Shown here piece by piece: positions 9,901-19,298 of a DNA stretch of 64,000 nt. Below the pieces are notes generated by a model. The model made no database searches. It had not been told where the DNA came from and saw only the letters and a program-made list of their open reading frames with translations. Each line of letters opens with the position of its first letter. The stretch's first letter is position 1. This DNA comes from Eleginops maclovinus (Eukaryota > Chordata > Actinopteri > Perciformes > Eleginopidae). Location: contig NC_086368.1 in assembly GCF_036324505.1 (NCBI RefSeq), positions 2,676,165 to 2,740,164 on the forward strand, read 5' to 3'. Made by a program: the position numbers and the translations under genes.

Positions 9901-12900
9901 TTTCCTAATATCTCCCTTTGCTGAATTCCCCACATTTCTCCATCTCAGAAATCTTCCACCAATATTGTGAACAAATTGCCATGGATGAAAACTCAAAAGG
10001 CCTTTGGCAGAGGATTTGAAACCTGTAAAATAATAGCTATAAATACAGTTTCATGTACATACTGTATACCCCCTTTTTTGAAATGAAAAGGATATCAGGG
10101 GAGGGGGTTTATCATGTTTGAACTACTGGAAGCCTTTAGTATAAAAAACCTGTGCATGAAGCATCGGGGTTGATTTTAAAAATCTTGAATCTGAATTAAT
10201 CAAAATAAAGATAGGAGCATTTAAAAAGTATAGGAGAATAGATAGATAGAAGTGCTTTATTGATCCTAATTTGGGATCAATAAAGTTGCTTCAGTATATA
10301 AACAAGGCAATGTAATCACAATATAATCAAATAAAATAGCCTTTAAAAAGAAAGTAAAAAAACATACATTTGGGACAAAAAATATAAACAAAAACAAAAT
10401 ATAAAGCAGGATATTATATGTACAATAAGTGAGAAGACAAAGTGTTCTCAGCAGACTGAGTATGACATGCCTCTGATGCAATAAGGGTCAATAAACAAGG
10501 CAGAGTACATCAGTGTTATTCTATTGATATCACCTGTGGTGTAAAGTAACGTCGTACATTTACTCAAGTGCTCTGTACTACAGTTTTGAGGTACTTTGAG
10601 ATTATCATCAATAATTATAATCAAAACATATCATGTACAGCCGTGGAAAAAATGAAGAGACCACTTTATCATTTTCTCTTGTTTTATTATTTATAGGTAT
10701 GTCTTTGAGTTAGATGTTGTTGTTTTTTTATTGCATTCTATTCTATTGTGTTTCTGAGTAATGAGTGTGTGCTCCTGCCAGCTGGTGTGTGAGTGCTGTG
10801 AGGAGGCAGATCCCCGCTCAGTGCTGGAGAAGCTGCTGAGCCGAGTGAGGGATGAGCAGCTGAGCGAGGCTGGGCTCCTCACCCTGCTCCTCACCCTGCA
10901 GCAACAAGCTCCCTCCTCCTTCCCCTGCCCCCTGCTCCCCCTGCTGGAAGAGGCACAGAAGAGGCTCCCTGCAGGCAGAGAACTGTGTGAGTGGAGATCG
11001 TTGTCAATAAAGGGCTGGTAACATTTTAAAATATATAAATCTAATTGTGATTATTGTGAATGATATTTCAATTGCAATATGATTTGGGATATACATATTA
11101 TACAATCATTGTGATGGAGCTTATGCAGGGATGTGTAGCAAACAGCTATGTGTTCTTTAATCTCTGCGCCCCCACACTCTTTATTTCAACATGACACTCT
11201 GACACATCTGGCACACATCTGCCTCCTTTTTGATTTTTCAACCTTGTTTCCGTCTTCTAAAAGTGGACTCAGAAAAGCAGAACAGCAGCACTGGTGAAGA
11301 AAAGCAGGAGGAAGAGGACAAAAAAGAGGAGTCAGAAGAGGACGAGAAAGTCATTGATGCTGCGACAGACCCCTCTTCCCCCTCCAAGCCCTACTCCTGT
11401 CGCTGGTGTAAGAGGGGCTTTGCCTACAAGTGTCGGATGCTGGCCCATGTGAAGCGCTGCCCCGCCTCCCAGGAGGAGGAGCAGCAGTGCCCGCAGTGCC
11501 CCAAGAAATTGGCCAACCAGCGGGCCCTGCAGCAGCACCGCGCAGAGGCCCACCGCAGCACCAGCCGGCTCAAGAAGAAGGTGTCATGTGACCTCTGCGG
11601 GAGGTCCTTCGCCCACCCATCAGGTGAGCATGGTCTCTTTCAATATTTTTTCTTGTTAGCAGTCACAAAGTGAGACAATACCACAACATTTAGGACACAA
11701 CGTTATAAAACCCACACAACATAAACAGATGAGGAGAAAAAAAACAACAACAAAACAGCAGCAGTAACAACTGTGTGTGTGTGTACTGTCGTCGCAATTT
11801 AAAATCAGCTGCTGTGTAGGATAATTATGAGTCGTGTGTGATGCCCCCTCCACAGGATGTGATAAAAGCCCCCATGCAGCTTGTTAATCTCCCTCCCTCT
11901 CTTTCCTCGAGTGTCAGAAAACTTTCCTAAGACACGAAAGCATCTGATCACAGGATTGTACAACAATTTCAGGATACCATCCAGGAAATGATTACCGGTA
12001 CATTAGATTAGGATTACACTTCATAAGTGCTTTAATACCATAACATAAAAGTTCTTAATCTGTTATATTTATGCCCATAGTTATAACACTTAGCCACTCC
12101 TCTTTCATGTAGGTGCTATTGGGGACCAGCTCAATCAAGTCAAAGTCAACTTTATCATCAATCTTTCAGTTTGTGTGTACAGACAGAGAGATCAGATGAC
12201 TGTTTCCCACAATCCAGAGCAATAAAAAAGTGAACAATACAAATATATATAAAGATATGTTTATACATACACACCTGTATAACTACTACATATACAGTGC
12301 CTTGCAAAAGTGTTCACCCCCCTCGGCTTTTTATCTGTTTTGTTACAACCTGTAATTTAAATGTTTTTAATCTGAATTGTATGTGATGGATCTGCACAAA
12401 ATAGTCTAAGTTGGTGAAGTGAAATGAGAAAAATATATATAAAAAAATAAACAACTGAACATTGGCATGTGCATATGTATTCACCCCCTTTGCTATGAAG
12501 CCCCTAAAAAGTTCTGGGGCAACCAATTACCTTCAGAAGCCACATAATTAGTGAAATGAAGTCTACCTGTGTGCAATCTAAGTGTCACATGATCTGTCAG
12601 TATAAACACCTTGTCTGCAAGGCCCCATAGGCTGCAACGCCACTAAGCAAGAGGCATCACACCAAGAAGACCAAGGAGCTCTCCAAACAAGTCAGGGACA
12701 AAGTTATTGAGAAATACAAGTCAGGGTTGGGTTATAACAAATATCCACATCTTTGATGATCCCCCGGAGCACCGTCAAATCCATAATCTTCAACTGGAAA
12801 GAACATGGGACCACAACAAACCTGCCAAGACAGGGCCGCCCACCAAAACTCACAGACTGGGCAAGGAGGGCATTAATCAGAGAGGCAACAGAGAGACCAA

Positions 12901-15900
12901 AGGTCACCCTGAAGGAGCTGCAGAGTTCCACAGCAGAGACTGGAGTGTCTGTGCATAGGACCACAATAAGCCGTACACTCCATAGAGCTGGGCTTTATGG
13001 AAGAATGGCCAGAAAACCATTACGTAGTGTTAAAAATAAGTTTGCCAAAAGGCATGAGGCCGACTCCCTAAATGTATGGCAGAAGGTGCTCTGGTCAGAT
13101 GAGACTAAAATGGAACTTTTCGGCCACCAAGGGAAACGCTATGTCTGGCGGAAACCCAACACATCCCATCACCCCAAGAACACCATCCCCATGAAACATG
13201 GTGGTGGCAGCATCATGCTGTGGGGATGTTTTTCAGCAGCAGGGACTGGGAAACTGGTCCGAGTCGAGGGAAAGATGGATGGTGCTAAATTCAGGGATAT
13301 TCTAGAGCAAAACCTGTTTCAGTCTGCCTGTGACTTGAGACTGGGACGGAGGTTTCAGCTTCCAGCAGGACAATGACTCGAAGCATACTGCTAAAGAAAC
13401 ACTCGAATGGTTTCACCGGAAGAATTGAAAGGTGTTGGAATGGCCTAGTCAAAGCCCAGACCTCAATCCAATTGAGAATCTCTGGTTTGACTTGAAGACT
13501 GCTGTTCACAAGCGGAAACCATTCAACATCAACGAGCTGAAGAAGTTTTACCATGAGGAATGGGCAAAAATCCCAGTGGCATGATGTGACAAGCTCATAG
13601 AGACTTTGCAAAAGCGACTTGCAGCTGTAATTGCCGCAAAAGGTGGCTCTACAAAGTACTGACATTAGGGGGGTGAATGCACGCTGAGGTTTTCTGTTAT
13701 TTTGTCCTTTTTGTTCTTTGCCTCACAATTTGATTTGGTTACTTGATTGTGATGTTTCTGCTGCCTCTATCTGTCGTTATCCAGGCATGCTTTACCACAA
13801 ACGCACCGAGCACTTTGAAGAGAAACCGTTCGCCTGTGAGGAATGCGGAGCAAAGTTCGGCGCCAACTCTTCTCTGAAGAATCACATGAGGCTGCACACC
13901 GGAGAGAAGCCGTACTGCTGCAAACACTGCCACATGAGCTTCAGCGTGGCTGCCGCACTCGCATACCACACCAAGAAGAAACACTCTGAGGGTAACACAC
14001 ACAGCAGTTACCGCTCTCGACCAGTTTTCTATTCTTTATTTCAAATAAAAACATGTGTTTGTTTTTTGGAGTTGAATACTAACATGATATGAACATATAT
14101 TATTCCACATAAAGTCCATAAATGATCCTTCTGTAATACTTTCTGACTGAAAGCCACCGTGCCCATTATTGAAATGATAATATATGACTTGAATCTGGCC
14201 AATCTGAATGTTTCCAGACCTTCAGTGACGTCAGTGTTTTGTTTCTTCTCTGTGTTCAGGGAAGATGTATGTGTGTCAGTACTGTAAGGCCGTCTTCGCC
14301 CAGTCCATCGAGCTGACTCGCCATGTGCGCACACACACCGGTGATCGGCCGTACGTGTGCCGAGAGTGTGGCAAAGGTTACAGCCAGGCCAGCGGACTCA
14401 CCGTGCACCTGCACACCTTCCACAGTAAGAACACACAGACTCTGCTCTGTGAGGAGAACAGTTCACGGTTTCATCCACGAGAAAAATATATAAATACATA
14501 TTTGACTTAAATCCTAACCTTTCATAAATGGATGCTATGGAGGGAGGGAGGGATGGAGGGAGTGAGTGATGGAGGGAGTGAGTGATGGATGGAGGGAGGG
14601 ATGGATGCTTTTTGTAACTGCAACAGAATTGTGTCTTTATCCCACAGGAGCAGTAACATATAATCTTATATAAATTACCCCCCGCCCCCCCCAGATCTGT
14701 CGGAACCTCATGACTGTCAGAAGTGCTGCCTCAGCTTCTCCTCTCTGGAGGAGCACCGGCAGCACTTCCAGGAGCACCACCCCAAGGAGTTCCACAAGTG
14801 CCCCACCTGCGACAAGGTGTTCACCAGCGCCGCCCTGCTGGACAAACACAAGGGCACACACACAGGGAGCAAGCCCTTCAGCTGCGAGCTCTGCAACAAG
14901 TCTTACCAGGTGAGGGGGGGGCTCTGAGGTCTTTTACATTGTGGTTTGTATGTTTACAGCCGAGGTGGGAGAAGTACTCTGATTGTACTTGAGTAAAAGT
15001 AGAAGTACTCTGATTGTACTTGAGTAAAAGTACTTGAGTAAAAGTAGAAGTACTCTGATTGTACTTGAGTAAAAGTAGAAGTACTCAGATCTTGTACTCG
15101 AGTAAAAGTACAAGTACTCAGATCTAGTACTTGAGTAAAAGTAGAAGTACTCAGATCTTGTACTTGAGTAAAAGTAGAAGTACACAGATCTTGTACTTGA
15201 GTAAAAGTAGAAGTACTCAGATCTTGTACTTGAGTAAAAGTAGAAGTACTCAGATCTTGTACTTGAGTAAAAGTAGAAGTACACAGATCTTGTACTTGAG
15301 TAAAAATAGAAGTACTCTGATTGTACTTGAGTAAAAGTAGAAGTACTCTGATTGTACTTGAGTAAAAGTAGAAGTACTCAGATCTAGTACTTGAGTAAAA
15401 GTACAAGTACTCAGATCTAGTACTTGAGTAAAAGTAGAAGTACTCAGACTTTGTACTTGAGTAAAAGTAGAAGTACTCAGATCTTGTACTTGAGTAAAAG
15501 TAGAAGTACACAGACCTTGTACTTGAGTAAAAGTAGAAGTACTCAGATCTTGTACTTGAGTAAAAGTAGAAGTACTCTGATTGTACTTGAGTAAAAGTAG
15601 AAGTATTCAGATCTTGTACTTGAGTAAAACTAGAAGTACTCAGATCTTGTACTTGAGTAAAAGTAGAAGTACTCAGATCTTGTACTTGAGTAAAAGTAGA
15701 AGTACACAGATCTTGTACTTGAGTAAAAGTAGAAGTACTCAGATCTTGTACTTGAGTAAAAGTAGAAGTACACAGACCTTGTACTTGAGTAAAAGTAGAA
15801 GTACTCAGATCTTGTACTTGAGTAAAAGTAGAAGTACTCTGATTGTACTTGAGTAAAAGTAGAAGTATTCAGATCTTGTACTTGAGTAAAACTAGAAGTA

Positions 15901-18900
15901 CTCAGATCTTGTACTTGAGTAAAAGTAGAAGTACTCAGATCTTGTACTTGAGTAAAAGTAGAAGTACACAGATCTTGTACTTGAGTAAAAGTAGAAGTAC
16001 ACAGATCTTGTACTTGAGTAAAAGTAGAAGTACTCAGATCTTGTACTTGAGTAAAAGTAGAAGTACTCAGATCTTGTACTTGAGTAAAAGTAGAAGTACA
16101 CAGATCTTGTACTTGAGTAAAAGTAGAAGTACTCTGATTGTACTTGAGTAAAAGTAGAAGTACTCTGATTGTACTTGAGTAAAAGTAGAAGTACTCAGAT
16201 CTTGTACTCGAGTAAAAGTACAAGTACTCAGATCTAGTACTTGAGTAAAAGTACAAGTACTCAGATCTAGTACTTGAGTAAAAGTAGAAGTACTCAGACC
16301 TTGTACTTGAGTAAAAGTAGAAGTACTCAGATCTTGTACTTGAGTAAAAGTAGAAGTACACAGACCTTGTACTTGAGTAAAAGTAGAAGTACTCAGATCT
16401 TGTACTTCAGTAAAAGTAGAAGTACACAGACCTTGTACTTGAGTAAAAGTAAAAGTACTCAGATCTTGTTCTTGAGTAAAAGTAGAAGTACTCAGATCTT
16501 GTACTTGAGTAAAAGTAGAAGTACTCAGATCTTGTACTTGAGTAAAAGTAGAAGTACTCAGATCTTGTACTTGAGTAAAACTAGAAGTACTCAGATCTTT
16601 TACTTGAGTAAAAGTAGAAGTACTCAGATCTTGTACTTGAGTAAAAGTAGAAGTACTCAGATCTTGTACTTGAGTAAAAGTAGAAGTACTCAGATCTTGT
16701 ACTTGAGTAAAAGTAGAAGTACTCAGATCTTGTACTTGAGTAAAAGTAGAAGTACTCAGATCTTGTACTTGAGTAAAAGTAGAAGTACTCAGATCTTGTA
16801 CTTGAGTAAAAGTAGAAGTACTCAGATCTTGTACTTGAGTAAAAGTAGAAGTACTCAGATCTTGTACTTGAGTAAAAGTAGAAGTACTCAGATCTTGTAC
16901 TTGAGTAAAACTAGAAGTACTCAGATATTGTACTTGAGTAAAAGTAGAAGTACTCAGATCTTGTACTAGAGTAAAAGTAGAAGTACTCAGATCTTGTACT
17001 TGAGTAAAACTAGAAGTACTCAGATCTTGTACTTGAGTAAAAGTAGAAGTACTCTGATTGTACTTGAGTAAAAGTAGAAGTATTCAGATCTTGTACTTGA
17101 GTAAAACTAGAAGTACTCAGATCTTGTACTTGAGTAAAAGTAGAAGTACTCAGATCTTGTACTTGAGTAAAAGTAGAAGTACACAGATCTTGTACTTGAG
17201 TAAAAGTAGAAGTACACAGATATTGTACTTGAGTAAAAGTAGAAGTACTCAGATCTTGTACTTGAGTAAAAGTAGAAGTACACAGATCTTGTACTTGAGT
17301 AAAAGTAGAAGTACTCTGATTGTACTTGAGTAAAAGTAGAAGTACTCTGATTGTACTTGAGTAAAAGTAGAAGTACTCAGATCTTGTACTCGAGTAAAAG
17401 TACAAGTACTCAGATCTAGTACTTGAGTAAAAGTACAAGTACTCAGATCTAGTACTTGAGTAAAAGTAGAAGTACTCAGACCTTGTACTTGAGTAAAAGT
17501 AGAAGTACTCAGATCTTGTACTTGAGTAAAAGTAGAAGTACACAGACCTTGTACTTGAGTAAAAGTAGAAGTACTCAGATCTTGTACTTGAGTAAAAGTA
17601 GAAGTACTCTGACTTGTACTTGAGTAAAAGTAGAAGTACTCAGATCTTGTACTTGAGTAAAAGTAGAAGTACTCAGATCTTGTACTTGAGTAAAAGTAGA
17701 AGTACTCAGATCTTGTACTTGAGTAAAAGTAGAAGTACTCAGATCTTGTACTTGAGTAAAACTAGAAGTACTCAGATCTTGTACTTGAGTAAAAGTAGAA
17801 GTACTCAGATCTTGTACTTGAGTAAAACTAGAAGTACTCAGATCTTGTACTTGAGTAAAAGTAGAAGTACTCAGATCTTGTACTTGAGTAAAAGTAGAAG
17901 TACTCAGATCTTGTACTGAGTAAAAGTAGAAGTACTCAGATCTTGTACTTGAGTAAAAGAAGAAGTACTCAGATCTTGTACTTGAGTAAAAGTAGAAGTA
18001 CTCAGATCTTGTACTTGAGTAAAAGTAGAAGTACTCAGATCTTGTACTTGAGTAAAACTAGAAGTACTCAGATCTTGTACTTGAGTAAAAGTAGAAGTAC
18101 TCAGATCTTGTACTTGAGTAAAACTAGAAGTACTCAGATCTTTTACTTGAGTAAAAGTAGAAGTACTCAGATCTTGTTCTTGAGTAAAAGTAGAAGTACT
18201 CAGATCTTGTACTTGAGTAAAAGTAGAAGTACTCAGATCTTGTACTTGAGTAAAGTAGAAGTACTCAGATCTTGTACTTGAGTAAAGTAGAAGTACCAGA
18301 GTGTAGGAATACTCTGTCACAGTAAAAGTATTCTAAATGTTCCTCCAGTGAAAGTAGAAAGTACTCTCCTCTAAATGTACTTAAAGTAGCGACAGTAAAA
18401 GTAGTCATTGTTTGATTGGTCCATTTCAGAATAATATCTCTGATATGTTTTATAATGATTGATCATTAAAGTGTTCTCAGAGCTGGTAAAGGTGCAGCTA
18501 GTTTGAATGGCTTTGTATACTGCAGGGTAGCTGCTGGATTTACTGCAGGTGAACTAAAGTCTGATTTAAGGGAGATTATATTTACCATCATTAATCCAGA
18601 TCTGTAAAGTAACTAAAGGGATTAAATACAGGTAGTGCAGTAAAAGTACACCCTTTACCTTTGAATTGTAGTGGAGTAGAATAACCGAGTAGCATTTAAT
18701 GGAAATACTAAAGTTCACAGTTCTCAAAATAACTCTTGAGTACTCGTGTAAATCTACTTAGTTGATTTACACGAGTTGTCCCAAGCCTCTCTAGCTCCTA
18801 TCCTCACAGCGAACTCCATCACAATAGAGTTTTGGGCATTGACAAATAAAGTAAAGTATAGAGTTAATGTTTCCTTACACATCTTAATACATTTAGTCAG

Positions 18901-19243
18901 TTAACCCTCTGTGTTGTCTGTATCACATGTGCAAACTAAACCCGGTGAACATCTCATCATCATATGGGTTATTGTTCATCCTCCCCTGAAGCAAGATCAC
19001 TTTAGGGGGGGCACTGGTTATTAACGTAGATAGAGTATGGTGTCCTGTGTATTTAACGTATGTGTCCCTCTCTGTTGCCGTAGCAACTGTCTGGCCTCTG
19101 GTACCACAATAGGACCAACCACCCTGACGCGTTTGCTAACCACACTCGGCAGCTCAAGACCCTGTGCCAGTGTGACGTCTGCTTCAAGTTCTTCCCCAAC
19201 GCTGCCAGTGTGGCCAAACATCAGGCGGCCGAGCACCAGGGTG

Positions 19244-19298
<55 letters not shown>

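Noticed and set aside
14970..18296. CRISPR-like array
   Set aside because: Units are directly adjacent with no unique spacers, in a vertebrate intron.
14934..18320. Long open frames with 11-residue repeats ([11 protein letters not shown] on +, [11 protein letters not shown] on -)
   Set aside because: They are the 33-bp minisatellite read in frame, open on both strands, and lie in a zbtb40 intron.
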